Assembly: GCF_003086895.1 (NCBI RefSeq)
Contig: NZ_CP026004.1
Location: 1,958,731 to 2,022,730 of the forward strand
Reading direction: 5' to 3'
Source of the DNA: Stenotrophomonas sp. ESTM1D_MKCIP4_1
GTDB lineage: Bacteria; Pseudomonadota; Gammaproteobacteria; Xanthomonadales; Xanthomonadaceae
Length of the DNA stretch: 64,000 nt
Shown here: positions 47,108 to 54,519 of the stretch, piece by piece
Layout of the letters: the number at the start of each line of letters is the position of its first letter
Position numbering within the stretch: position 1 is the first letter of the stretch
Translations under genes and position numbers: made by a program
Notes under the pieces: model-generated
The model's input: only the letters and a program-made list of their open reading frames with translations
Database searches by the model: none
Told to the model about the DNA's origin: nothing

Positions 47108-47497
47108 ATGAAATTTGGATTGTCCACGGACACAAGTGGCGAAACGCGCGTCTATGAAGTTGCGAATGAGCTTGTTTCGGTGTTCCCAGCTCTAGAATCA
47201 AATTTGCACTTGATCAGTCTCGAGGTGTTCTTCGTCTTCAGATGCCTTCCAGATAAGCTGGGCAGGAAGTCATCACGTCGTTTTTCGAAGGCTGAATCTG
47301 TTCTCTTTCTTGATATGTGCTTTTCAGAGGATTTGCTGAAAGACATGGATGTTGAGCAGCAAAGGTCTGTCGTTGCGAAATATTTCTTCAATTACGTTGA
47401 GGACTCGCTGGGAAAGTATAAATTTGAAGGTCTTGATGTCGCATCCTTCATGTTTGCACTTAAGAGGGAGGCGGCATCAATTGGTTGGATTGACTGA
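47108..47497 (+). CDS. Putative immunity protein (family B, copy 1)
   Basis: A 129-residue protein from the ATG at 47108 with GGGAGA upstream. It has FFVFRCLPDKLGRKSSRRFS and LFLDMCFSEDLLKDMDVE. Copy 2 at 53531-53926 is about 70 percent identical. The pattern SSxRFSxxxxSVxLxxC is shared with the family A proteins, so A and B may be distant relatives. About 80 in-frame bases upstream of the start are also similar between the B copies, which suggests that the duplicated unit included the end of a preceding gene. Function as immunity is inferred from the island. Confidence 0.6.
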   Translation: MKFGLSTDTSGETRVYEVANELVSVFPALESNLHLISLEVFFVFRCLPDKLGRKSSRRFSKAESVLFLDMCFSEDLLKDMDVEQQRSVVAKYFFNYVEDSLGKYKFEGLDVASFMFALKREAASIGWID

Positions 47498-47519
47498 AGG
47501 TGAAGTCGTCTCTTTCCGT

Positions 47520-47785
47520 AGCCGTTGAGCTTGCGGCTGTAGCCTGAGTTCCCCTCGGATAGCTGCAATCGTCTGGCCTCTCAGTAGTTGTTGAGGGATG
47601 GCCCAGCCTTGTGCGCATCGCCTTTATTTGCGACAAGCTTGCGCGCGTCACATGTATTACGCCCCCGGCTGTTCGCCATTCTTGCCATCAGCTGCAGAAG
47701 TATTTCGTCTATGATGTGCAGGGATAGGTTGTCGAGTTGCGGAGCCCCACATGCGCGGCCTAATGCGATTATGGTTCACTGAGGT
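47520..47785 (+). pseudogene. Rhs core remnant (fragment 1)
   Basis: This stretch aligns base by base with the Rhs core at about 43995-44270. Examples are CGACAAGCTTG at 47631 against 44110, and TATGATGTGCAGGGATAGGTT at 47710 against TACGACGTGCAGGGGCAGATT. The frame is broken and a TAG replaces a CAG codon. It fills the gap before the SUKH gene at 47792 and contains no other gene. Confidence 0.75.
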
Positions 47786-47791
47786 GTGTTT

Positions 47792-48238
47792 ATGTTTGAT
47801 GATCTTGAGGCGCTGGTGGCGCAGCGGCCACGGGTCAAGGTGTTTTCCGGTCGTCAAGTCGATCCTGGTCTTATTCAGGATGCAGAGGATGAGTTGGGAA
47901 TCCCGCTGCCAGAATCGTATAAGGAATGGCTCCTCAATTTCGGAAATCTTAGGGTGGGCGCATATCCTGTGCTGACGCTTGCGCCGAGGGATGTGCGTGA
48001 CATATCTGACAGTGATTTGATTTACAACTTCAGATTGGACGCTCGAGATGGTGGGTTGCCTGTCGGATACATCTCGCTCCACCTCCCGGATACAGATGAG
48101 TCTTTCTATTTTGATGCGAGCAACGGCCTGATCAATGGCGAGTACCCGGTTGTCAGGCGCGATTGGTTTGATGGCAGATACGAGCCGTTTGCCGAAAATT
48201 TTCGGCATTTCCTGGGGAAAATTATCCGGCTGGCTTGA
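47792..48238 (+). CDS. SUKH-family (SMI1/KNR4) immunity protein
   Basis: A 148-residue protein with GAGGTG six bases before the ATG. The SUKH fold pattern is clear: AEDELGIPLPESYKEWLLNFG near residue 30, then DLIYNF, DTDESFYFDAS and NGEYPV, with FAENFRHFL at the end. SUKH proteins neutralise many unrelated nuclease and other toxins. It is related to, but distinct from, the SUKH gene at 50453. It is flanked on both sides by Rhs core remnants that are collinear with the intact rhs gene. The cognate toxin is not present in intact form. Confidence 0.85.
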   Translation: MFDDLEALVAQRPRVKVFSGRQVDPGLIQDAEDELGIPLPESYKEWLLNFGNLRVGAYPVLTLAPRDVRDISDSDLIYNFRLDARDGGLPVGYISLHLPDTDESFYFDASNGLINGEYPVVRRDWFDGRYEPFAENFRHFLGKIIRLA

Positions 48239-48274
48239 GTTTGCCAGGTACGTCGCGCATTTCTACTTGGCCCA

Positions 48275-48450
48275 AGGCCGACAAGAGCTTGAATGCAAAG
48301 GATTCGGTCCACGTGTTTGAAGCGCGCTGTGACAGGTCGTGGTGGCTGTCTGAGCCAGCGCAGCGCCTGCGCCCGGGGTGCGGGCGAGTGCTCCTATGGC
48401 GAGTCCGAAGGGCTGTTGCGGCACATCGACCCGAGAGTGGACTTCGCGGG
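48275..48450 (+). pseudogene. Rhs core remnant (fragment 2)
   Basis: Aligns with the intact Rhs core at about 44510-44695. HVFEARCDRS here corresponds to PLFETRYDYDRS, and the bases CTGTTGCGGCACATCGACCC at 48412 match CTGCTGCAGCACATCGACCC. At least one frameshift separates these parts. With fragment 1 at 47520 it brackets the SUKH gene at 47792 in the same order as in the intact gene. Confidence 0.72.
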
Positions 48451-48495
48451 CACGGAATTTCATGCACTGGACAACCAGTTGGATCAGTAGGTTAG

Positions 48496-48648
48496 AACGG
48501 CGAAGCGAAGTGCATTGGATCCACCGAGGACTCGCACTACTTCAAGCGAATCAACGAACAGCAGGCAAGCGGCAGTTGGAATGGCGCAGTGGAGGGCGTC
48601 CCGCTGGATTCCGATGCCAACTATGCTGAAGCGTGCAGCTGGGGTTGA
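48496..48648 (+). pseudogene. Orphan toxin C-terminal tail remnant
   Basis: A 50-codon open frame without a start codon, bounded by stops at 48493 and 48646. It encodes a protein-like sequence with DSHYFKRINEQQASGSWNG and ending NYAEACSWG. It lies between an Rhs core fragment and an Imm26 gene, where a displaced Rhs toxin tip would be expected. The toxin family is not recognised. Confidence 0.45.
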
Positions 48649-48689
48649 CTCTCCATGGACACGCGTGGCGAAAACGTGAGAGAGATTGG

Positions 48690-49121
48690 ATGCCAAAGAA
48701 GATCAAGGCTGAGGTTGGTGACGTCTTTGCGATTCCGCTGCCCAAAGGCGGGTATGGAGTGGGTCGGATGATTCACGTTTCAGAGCGATGGAGGCTGGCG
48801 CAGTTCATCGACGCGCAGTTGGACGTCCCGGAGATGATTGATGCGATCTTTGATTCTGGCGACGTGATGCCTGTACACAATATAGTGACACGCCGTATCG
48901 AAGATGGTGGTTGGCCGATTCTGCGCAAGGGGGTGATGGAATCACTACCGGATCTGAAGTCGCTGGTGTTCTATCGGGGGCTCGGCGGAAAGCGCGCCTA
49001 CGTTGACCTCAACGGAGAGGTTGTGCCAGCGTGCCCCGGAAGAAGCTGCGCATCGTCCATGCCGCAGTTTGCGGAGTACATCGCCGAAGTTCTTGAGGAG
49101 GCACTGGCGGGTCGGGCCTAG
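48690..49121 (+). CDS. Imm26-family immunity protein
   Basis: A 143-residue protein starting at the ATG 48690 with a GAGAGA site. The N-terminal GDVFAIPLPKGGYGVGRMI is the hallmark of Imm26, a beta-rich family found beside polymorphic toxins. The middle has GDVMPVHNIVTRR, and the C-terminus is helical (AEYIAEVLEEAL). The probable cognate toxin is reduced to a 50-codon tail just upstream. It could still protect against incoming effectors from relatives. Confidence 0.78.
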   Translation: MPKKIKAEVGDVFAIPLPKGGYGVGRMIHVSERWRLAQFIDAQLDVPEMIDAIFDSGDVMPVHNIVTRRIEDGGWPILRKGVMESLPDLKSLVFYRGLGGKRAYVDLNGEVVPACPGRSCASSMPQFAEYIAEVLEEALAGRA

Positions 49122-49132
49122 GCCAGTTCGCA

Positions 49133-49303
49133 TTACACGACGAAGTCGTCAGGGATGTCGGGCCACCGCTTGAACCGCTTGGCATAAGCTGCCAGAGGTT
49201 GTTGCGGGTCTTGATCTTCCCGGGTCTGCTGGTTGCTAAGGACTTGATGATACTGGCCGGTCCATGCTGAGATGTGGTCATGGTGCTTCCGCCCTGGGTC
49301 TAG
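49133..49303 (-). pseudogene. Minus-strand toxin-tail-like remnant
   Basis: A 56-codon frame without a start, bounded by TAA codons. It encodes HISAWTGQYHQVLSNQQTRE and ends RWPDIPDDFVV. The composition is that of a real protein C-terminus, but no family is recognised. It is the only minus-strand coding trace in the immunity array and occupies most of the gap 49122-49305. Confidence 0.4.
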
Positions 49304-49305
49304 TT

Positions 49306-50004
49306 ATGCAGCACATTGGCGCGCAGCAGTTCAGCATGAAGTTCGACACTGGCGGCAGTGCTTTCGAGGCGCTTCGAATAGCGAACAGCTCTTTTGACAA
49401 CTGTGGAATGTCGCTTTCAAAGCGGCCTTCCAGGATGAGCGCCGTCCGCGATGTTCATGTCTCGAACTGCAAGGTGATCAACTGTGAGATTGGTCCAACG
49501 GTGCTTGAGGATGTTCAGATCGACGGGTTGGATGTGAATCCAATCCTCCTCCTTTGGTCCTGTTTCTTCAGAAGGGTCTCCCTTGCGGGAAAGATTGGAA
49601 AGATCAAAATCAATCTTGAACCTTTTGCGTTCTGCACTGATGCGGGCGTTCTCGCTGCATTCGCAGAGCAGCGTTCGGCATTCTATGAGGCTACGAACTG
49701 GGCGCTGGATATCAGTCGGGCAAGATTTGTCGATTTCGCATGCAAGGGTGTACCTCTCGACCTGATCAGGAGAGATCCGCAGACTCAGGTCATCATCCGG
49801 AAGCGGGACTTCGGCGGACTCGACATGTTGGGATCACAATTCGCGGACGCTTTCCCTGAGACGCATACGAGGCTGAGCATCTTCAGTGACTCGGATGCCG
49901 AGGCGGTCCTGCTAGTGGTGCCTTTGGCCGCTGCCAGGAATCGCCGGGAAGACTGGGCAGGCGGGATCGCGGAGTTGAGGCGCTTGGGCATTGCCTCAGA
50001 ATGA
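49306..50004 (+). CDS. Hypothetical immunity-array protein, pentapeptide-like N-terminus
   Basis: About 232 residues from the ATG at 49306; other in-frame starts are 49264 and 49336, none with a strong ribosome-binding site. The first half has short beta-turn repeats such as SSFDNCGMSLS, HVSNCKVINCEIG and TVLEDVQIDGLDV, close to pentapeptide-repeat spacing. The second half is mixed and ends WAGGIAELRRLGI. The bases just after its stop (TGTCGCAGCCAGG) resemble the 3' end of the rhs gene. No family is assigned; immunity is inferred from position. Confidence 0.5.
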   Translation: MQHIGAQQFSMKFDTGGSAFEALRIANSSFDNCGMSLSKRPSRMSAVRDVHVSNCKVINCEIGPTVLEDVQIDGLDVNPILLLWSCFFRRVSLAGKIGKIKINLEPFAFCTDAGVLAAFAEQRSAFYEATNWALDISRARFVDFACKGVPLDLIRRDPQTQVIIRKRDFGGLDMLGSQFADAFPETHTRLSIFSDSDAEAVLLVVPLAAARNRREDWAGGIAELRRLGIASE

Positions 50005-50036
50005 GCAGTTGTCGCAGCCAGGCATCTGGAGGACGC

Positions 50037-50456
50037 ATGGAAGTGCCCCTGGGTGGCAGGATGGGTGGTCCGGAGATGGTCGTGAAGTTCCTTGCTGGAA
50101 TTGTCCAGGCTCGCATTAGGCTGAAATCTGCCCTAGAAGAAGTATTCGTTGACGGCTTGGATGTGATCGATGTCGAGCTGTGGATCAGTGGTAGTGTGAC
50201 CGACTATTGTGCGGCAGGCGTCTCATCGTCGACGAAGTTCTCTGCCAGAAAGAGAAGTGTGCGTATCACCATCTGCATTGCAATTGAAGAGGCCTCGCGC
50301 ATCGATGATGGCTCCATCGCATCTGCAATTGAGGGTTGGCTGGTTCGTGGCTTTGAAAGTGCGGCGCTGCCTCGAAGCGCTGGCAGCATCGGTTTATCGG
50401 GCGCTGTTGATGCCTTGAATTCGCGCTTCACGGGATTGGCCCGGGAGGTCCGGTGA
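50037..50456 (+). CDS. Putative immunity protein (family A, copy 2)
   Basis: A 139-residue paralogue of the protein at 46286-46684, sharing GRMGGPE, QARxRLKSA, DVELWISGS and WLxRGFES. It has the same GGAGG-type site, and about 25 bases upstream are also like those before copy 1, including a TGTCGCAG trace that in copy 1 belongs to the end of rhs. The stop overlaps the SUKH gene start (GTGA). This shows that a toxin end-A-SUKH unit was duplicated. A different toxin may once have preceded this copy. Confidence 0.65.
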   Translation: MEVPLGGRMGGPEMVVKFLAGIVQARIRLKSALEEVFVDGLDVIDVELWISGSVTDYCAAGVSSSTKFSARKRSVRITICIAIEEASRIDDGSIASAIEGWLVRGFESAALPRSAGSIGLSGAVDALNSRFTGLAREVR

Positions 50457-50923
50457 GCTCTGATTGGAACTCCGCTTTCGAGCGCCTTGGCGCGATGATC
50501 GCTGGATCATCACGCGTGAGGGTTTTTCCTGGCCGTGCTGCTCCTCCCGATCTAGTGGAGGATGCGGAGAGGGAGCTTGGCTTGCCTTTGCCCGCTTCAT
50601 ACAAATTCTGGCTGGCTGAGTATGGGAACTTGTTCATCGGCCCAGACCCGGTATTTGGCCTTGCAGAGATCGAACATCGAGACATGGCAGATGATGATCT
50701 GATCTACAACGCTCGCTTGGTCGATGGGAGTGGATTCCCTCCATCGGGCATGATCCCTGTTTTTGTTCCGGATTCCGATGAAGCCTTCTACTTCGATACG
50801 CGCGGTGGCCTGAAGGATGGGGAGTATCCAGTTCTAAGGTTCGACTACAACACCGGCGAATTCGAGCCCTTCTCAGAATCCTTTTTCGGGTTCCTCATGG
50901 AGGTTGTTCGTCAGGTTGGGTGA
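50453..50923 (+). CDS. SUKH-family (SMI1/KNR4) immunity protein
   Basis: A 156-residue protein with a GTG start that overlaps the stop of family A copy 2. The SUKH pattern is complete: AERELGLPLPASYKFWLAEYG, DDLIYNA, DSDEAFYFDT, KDGEYPV and FSESFFGFLMEVV. It is the intact version of the pseudogene at 46681-46990 and about 45 percent like the SUKH protein at 47792. The overlap with copy 2 suggests that the two act or are regulated together. Confidence 0.86.
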   Translation: MSSDWNSAFERLGAMIAGSSRVRVFPGRAAPPDLVEDAERELGLPLPASYKFWLAEYGNLFIGPDPVFGLAEIEHRDMADDDLIYNARLVDGSGFPPSGMIPVFVPDSDEAFYFDTRGGLKDGEYPVLRFDYNTGEFEPFSESFFGFLMEVVRQVG

Positions 50924-50969
50924 CAGCGCGCTGCATTCGCCGCTTGTGCAGTTGAGGTAGGCGCATGCG

Positions 50970-51016
50970 GCATCTTCTTCGACTACGAAGACGGTCTATC
51001 CACCAGTATCGCGATG
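50970..51016 (+). pseudogene. Possible Rhs core remnant (fragment 3)
   Basis: CTACGAAGACGGTCTATCCA and the bases after it resemble the Rhs sequence at about 45695-45745 that encodes YYDEETGLHYNRHRYYD, allowing small gaps. The match is short and weaker than those at 47520 and 48275. Confidence 0.4.
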
Positions 51017-51100
51017 CAGAGATCTGAGGAATTGGGGCTCTGCGGATGTACAGTGATCTCGTCCGCAGCGAGAAGTTCCAGGTCATTGAAGGCGAAGAAC

Positions 51101-51943
51101 ATGAAGCACAGCGTTGTTCTGATGGATGCCAGACACCAAGCAGCATTCCCGACGCCTGGCGCTGAGCTGGTGTTCTTCAATGTCCCCTTCAATCGCGGCA
51201 AGCTTGCCAAAATTCAGCAGGCTCATCTCTGGTCCCCGCCCGGTGAAAGGCTTGAGGCGTTGCCAGAGATACTCAGGGAGATGCGAGGCCTCAAGTCCCT
51301 CAGCATAGGGCCCGGATCCATTGCGCCATCTATCATGAATGGGCTTGAGGACGGACTCCTGCCTGAGGGAATCGAGGCGCTGAGCATCCACCTTGGAACG
51401 GGAACGTTGGTGTGGCCGAGTGTTGTGCTGCCCAATCTAAGGACGTTGTACGTTGACGTGCCTGTGCGCTTCGATGCGTCGAGCTTCCCAGTGTTGAGGA
51501 ATCTTTCGATCTATCCCGACAAGTCACTGAAGAATCTGAGGCAGGTTCTAGGTTCACCTCTTGAGGAGCTGAACCTTCTGAACGTGCCCGTAGGTGAAGA
51601 GATCTTCGATATCCTTGCCTCATCAGCTGGTGGCCTTAAGCGTCTAGGGCTTCTAGGAGGTACGAAGCTGAAGAGCCTTGATGGACTCGAGAAGCTTGCC
51701 CATTTGGAGGCAGTGCGGCTGAAGAATCTGAGTTCGCTGGCAGATGTTCGCGCATTGTCCGGCCTCGGAGATCTCAAGGTGCTCGATATCCAGTACTGCA
51801 AAAAGATAGCAAATATCGAGACCACCAATGATCTTGCCACGCTTCGTGAGTTGAAGATCGTGGGATGTGGGAAGTTGGGTCTGGATAAAATTGACGCGAA
51901 AGTCATTTCGCTTCAAAAGAGGACGGTTGGAGCTACGATGTGA
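51101..51943 (+). CDS. Leucine-rich-repeat protein of the immunity array
   Basis: A 280-residue protein from the ATG at 51101. From about residue 60 it shows repeating LRR-like units: LPEILREMRGLKSLSIG, LPNLRTLYVDVPV, LRNLSIYPDKSLKNL, LEELNLLNVPV, LKRLGLLGGTKLKSL, LEAVRLKNLSSLADV, LKVLDIQYCKKIANI and LRELKIVGC. Together they form a curved binding surface. There is no signal peptide or membrane helix. LRR proteins occur as immunity proteins beside Rhs toxins; that role is inferred here. The ~30 upstream in-frame residues are not included because they overlap Rhs-like remnant DNA. Confidence 0.7.
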   Translation: MKHSVVLMDARHQAAFPTPGAELVFFNVPFNRGKLAKIQQAHLWSPPGERLEALPEILREMRGLKSLSIGPGSIAPSIMNGLEDGLLPEGIEALSIHLGTGTLVWPSVVLPNLRTLYVDVPVRFDASSFPVLRNLSIYPDKSLKNLRQVLGSPLEELNLLNVPVGEEIFDILASSAGGLKRLGLLGGTKLKSLDGLEKLAHLEAVRLKNLSSLADVRALSGLGDLKVLDIQYCKKIANIETTNDLATLRELKIVGCGKLGLDKIDAKVISLQKRTVGATM

Positions 51944-52028
51944 CCCTTGGGGGGCGCATCGGGGGGCGGCCCTGTAGTTGCAGAGAGTGAGATGTAGCCA
52001 GAGGCCTGTTTGCTAGCTGGGAGGGGGC

Positions 52029-52709
52029 GTGATAAAGGTCAGTCAAATAAATTCAGCTAATGAGATTGCGAAGCTTTCACCCATCGATGTCGCGGGTTTT
52101 TCTGTGGGACGCTCTTCTTCTGTGAATTCATTGGAAGTAGAGCAATGCAGAAGTCTCTGCAGCGGGCTTGACTGCGCGTATGCCGTCTATCCGGTTGGTG
52201 GTTTTGATGACATCGGATTTTGCAGGGAGTTGCTTGAAGAATTGAAGCCCCGGTATCTGGAGTTCACCGTTGTTGATCCAGAGAAGATCGAGCGGAGCGC
52301 GGCGCAGCTGCGCGCTCTGTCCGCGCTGGGCGTTGGCAAGATTGCCAACGGGCTTTTCCTGCTGAGGGATGACCTCTCTCTACTCAAAAGAGTTTCGCAT
52401 ATGGACGCGCTTGTACAGGCGGGCGTTGAACTCTTCCAGATCGAGGTGGAGTCGCTGGTTGATCCTGATGCCAGAATCGCCCGCAAACTCCATGCACTCA
52501 TTGCGCAATTTCTCTCTCGATACCCGGCATTGATTGCAGATTCATTTGCGTTGGGCGTTGGTCTGCCTGACGTCAATCAGGTTGGCTACAATTTGAATCT
52601 GATGAATAAAATTGCTCGCCCATACGATCTATCGCAGCAGCACTACCCGTTGTCGTCGGCGATAAGGATCGTCAAAGGCTTGCGGGCAGCGCCTGTACGG
52701 AGGGCTTGA
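52029..52709 (+). CDS. Hypothetical protein of the immunity array
   Basis: A 226-residue soluble protein with a GTG start and a strong GGAGGGGG site. Visible blocks are YAVYPVGGFDDIGFCRELLE near residue 57, KIANGLFLLRDDLSLL near 103 and NLMNKIARPYDLSQQHYPLS near the C-terminus. No motif is recognised and there is no signal peptide. Position between the LRR and pentapeptide genes suggests another immunity protein, but this is a guess from context. Confidence 0.5.
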   Translation: MIKVSQINSANEIAKLSPIDVAGFSVGRSSSVNSLEVEQCRSLCSGLDCAYAVYPVGGFDDIGFCRELLEELKPRYLEFTVVDPEKIERSAAQLRALSALGVGKIANGLFLLRDDLSLLKRVSHMDALVQAGVELFQIEVESLVDPDARIARKLHALIAQFLSRYPALIADSFALGVGLPDVNQVGYNLNLMNKIARPYDLSQQHYPLSSAIRIVKGLRAAPVRRA

Positions 52710-52815
52710 CATGCCTTGTGCAGAAGCGAGCTTTGTGAAAGCGACATTCAGGTCCATCGTTCAGTCGTGTTCGCTGATATGGGATGCTGGTCATGGCCCC
52801 CCGAGGATATGATCA

Positions 52816-53424
52816 ATGAAGGCCAGAGAGGCGCGTGCAAGATGGCAAGCAGAGCAGTTGCGGCTGATAGAAGGTCGTCTTCGCGATGGGGCCAAGGCGA
52901 TGAGGATGTCGGCAATGCCTGGATCTCCATTCGGACATTGTGATGAAGGAGTTGAGGACTACCGGGGGATCACGCTCGCCACGCCTGTTCGGTATCTGGA
53001 TATTGAAAGAGTTGATCTCTCTGACGCCATTTTCAAGGATGGCGCCAGCGTTAACGAGTCTGAGGCAACGGAGTGCAGGTTTGATCGCATAGACATGCGC
53101 AATGTTTTCGTGAGAAGAAGATTTGTTTCATGCAGCTTTGTTGGGGCCAGACTGAATGGCGCGCGGCTGGGTGGTGAGTTCATTGGCTGTGACTTCTCGA
53201 GCGCCAATCTCTCCAGGTCATTTGCTACGGACTGCCGATTCGTTGACTGCAGCTTTGTTGGGGCGAACTTGTCAAAACTCCATTTCATCAGTTGTGTATT
53301 TGAGCGATGTGACTTCACTGGCGCCAGGATGCTGTCCGGATCTGTAGCGAAGAGCAAATTCCTTGACTGTAATATCCATGATGTGTTCTTGGCGTGCGTT
53401 ACAGAGGGGGTTGTTATTGCTTGA
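52816..53424 (+). CDS. Pentapeptide-repeat protein
   Basis: A 202-residue protein. From about residue 60 it is built of five-residue repeats of the A(D/N)LxX type: DLSDAIFKDGAS, CSFVGARLNGARL, CDFSSANLSRSF, CSFVGANLSKLHF and CDFTGARMLSGSV. These form a right-handed square beta-helix. Cysteine recurs at the repeat position. The N-terminal 50 residues are helical and charged. Such proteins occur as DNA-gyrase protectors and as immunity proteins; the surrounding array favours the latter. It differs from the pentapeptide-like gene at 49306. Confidence 0.78.
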   Translation: MKAREARARWQAEQLRLIEGRLRDGAKAMRMSAMPGSPFGHCDEGVEDYRGITLATPVRYLDIERVDLSDAIFKDGASVNESEATECRFDRIDMRNVFVRRRFVSCSFVGARLNGARLGGEFIGCDFSSANLSRSFATDCRFVDCSFVGANLSKLHFISCVFERCDFTGARMLSGSVAKSKFLDCNIHDVFLACVTEGVVIA

Positions 53425-53530
53425 TCTGATCTGGGAGGTGATGCCCTCGGCTCACTACGAAGAGGCGCGCCGCGCGGCCAGCGCATCTCTTTTTCCGTCG
53501 ACGAGATTGATTGCAGACATTGAGGGCGAT

Positions 53531-53926
53531 ATGAAGTTTGGATTGTCCACCGCCACAGGTGGCGAAACTCGCGTCTATGAAATCTCAAATGAGCTTGTTC
53601 CGGTGCTTTCAATGCTGCACTCGGATTTTCACTCGGTCGACATCGAGGTTTTCTTTGTATTTCGCTGGCTTCCAGATCAACTTGGCAGGAAGTCGTCCCG
53701 TCGATTTTCAAAAGCTGAGGCTGTCCTCTACCTTGATATGTGCTTCTCAGAGGATTTGCTGAAAGACATGGATGTTGAGGGGCAAAGGGCCGTCGTGGCG
53801 TCCTGTTTTTTCAAGTTCACTGAGGATTCATTGAGAAAGTACAGATTTGATGGCCTTGATATCTCATCATTCATGCTGGCACTCAAGACGGAAGCGGCAT
53901 CAATTGGCTGTCTTGATTCAAGATGA
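53531..53926 (+). CDS. Putative immunity protein (family B, copy 2)
   Basis: A 131-residue paralogue of the protein at 47108-47497, about 70 percent identical, sharing MKFGLST, GETRVYE, LGRKSSRRFSKAE and CFSEDLLKDMDVE. The upstream bases from about 53450 encode in frame HYEEARRAAS, similar to RYENARRAG before copy 1, so the duplicated unit began before the start codon. It is the last gene of the array. No toxin partner is adjacent. Confidence 0.6.
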   Translation: MKFGLSTATGGETRVYEISNELVPVLSMLHSDFHSVDIEVFFVFRWLPDQLGRKSSRRFSKAEAVLYLDMCFSEDLLKDMDVEGQRAVVASCFFKFTEDSLRKYRFDGLDISSFMLALKTEAASIGCLDSR

Positions 53927-54031
53927 GAAGGGTTCTCTGCAATAGGCGTTGTGCAGGTGCCTGCAGTGTGAATTCAACTGCGACCGCAGGGGTCTGCTGG
54001 CCTTGCGGTCGGTGAATGCGGAGCCCAGCCC

Positions 54032-54106
54032 CGTAGAGTCGAGCTTGCTCGACTGCTCTCCCATGGCCCCCTGCGCACACCAGCAGAGTCGAGCCAGCTC
54101 GACTAC
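54032..54106. repeat. Two SMAG-type REPs
   Basis: GTAGAGTCGAGCTTGCTCGA, then AGAGTCGAGCCAGCTCGACT ending with CTAC at 54103-54106. That CTAC, read as GTAG on the minus strand, holds the stop of the gene 54103-54507. These repeats mark the downstream edge of the island. Confidence 0.85.
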
Positions 54107-54507
54107 TTCTCCACCGAAGGCCCCGAATGCACCACCCATATCCGGAAATGCTCACGCAACCGTAGAACATCCGATGCCAGCGGCTCTGCCCCCGCCGGCA
54201 CTCGAATCACCAGCCCACCCGGCGCATTCTCGGCCACCAGCACAGTCCGTCCGCGCTGACGAATCTGGAACCACGCCTGTGGCGTCTCACCCGATTCCAG
54301 CGCATACCCCTCATATGCCTTGGCACTGACGAACGCCTGCGCATGGCTCTGCAGAATCTCGAACTCCCTGGGGTGCAGAATCCGCATCGTCTCAACCTGC
54401 GCAGACGCAGGCTGGGCTTCAACCGACGGCAGGGGCAGCAGCATCACCAACCCCAGCAACGCAGTCGAGCTTGCTCGACTGCACCACTCACTTGTTCGCC
54501 AGCTCAT
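54103..54507 (-). CDS. Hypothetical exported protein whose signal peptide contains a REP
   Basis: A 134-residue protein. GAGGTGA lies six bases before the ATG at 54507, so this start is well supported. The signal peptide is MSWRTSEWCSRASSTALLGL and on to a VEA cleavage region. The mature part has LHPREFEILQSHAQAF and a beta-rich C-terminus (GRTVLVAEN, GLVIRVPAG). Codons for CSRASST are made by a SMAG palindrome. The stop is in another REP. The gene lies 12 bases after 54520-54876, probably in the same operon. No family is recognised. Confidence 0.65.
   Translation of the reverse strand: MSWRTSEWCSRASSTALLGLVMLLPLPSVEAQPASAQVETMRILHPREFEILQSHAQAFVSAKAYEGYALESGETPQAWFQIRQRGRTVLVAENAPGGLVIRVPAGAEPLASDVLRLREHFRIWVVHSGPSVEK
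54462..54481. repeat. SMAG palindrome inside a coding region
   Basis: CAGTCGAGCTTGCTCGACTG, identical to the palindrome of the intergenic REPs, lies within the signal-peptide codons of the gene 54103-54507. Confidence 0.8.
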
Positions 54508-54519
54508 ACGATCACCTCG

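Noticed and set aside
51045..51169. 41-codon frame overlapping the start of the LRR gene
   Set aside because: Short, out of frame with the LRR gene, and no ribosome-binding site; it may be a trace of older coding DNA but cannot be supported.
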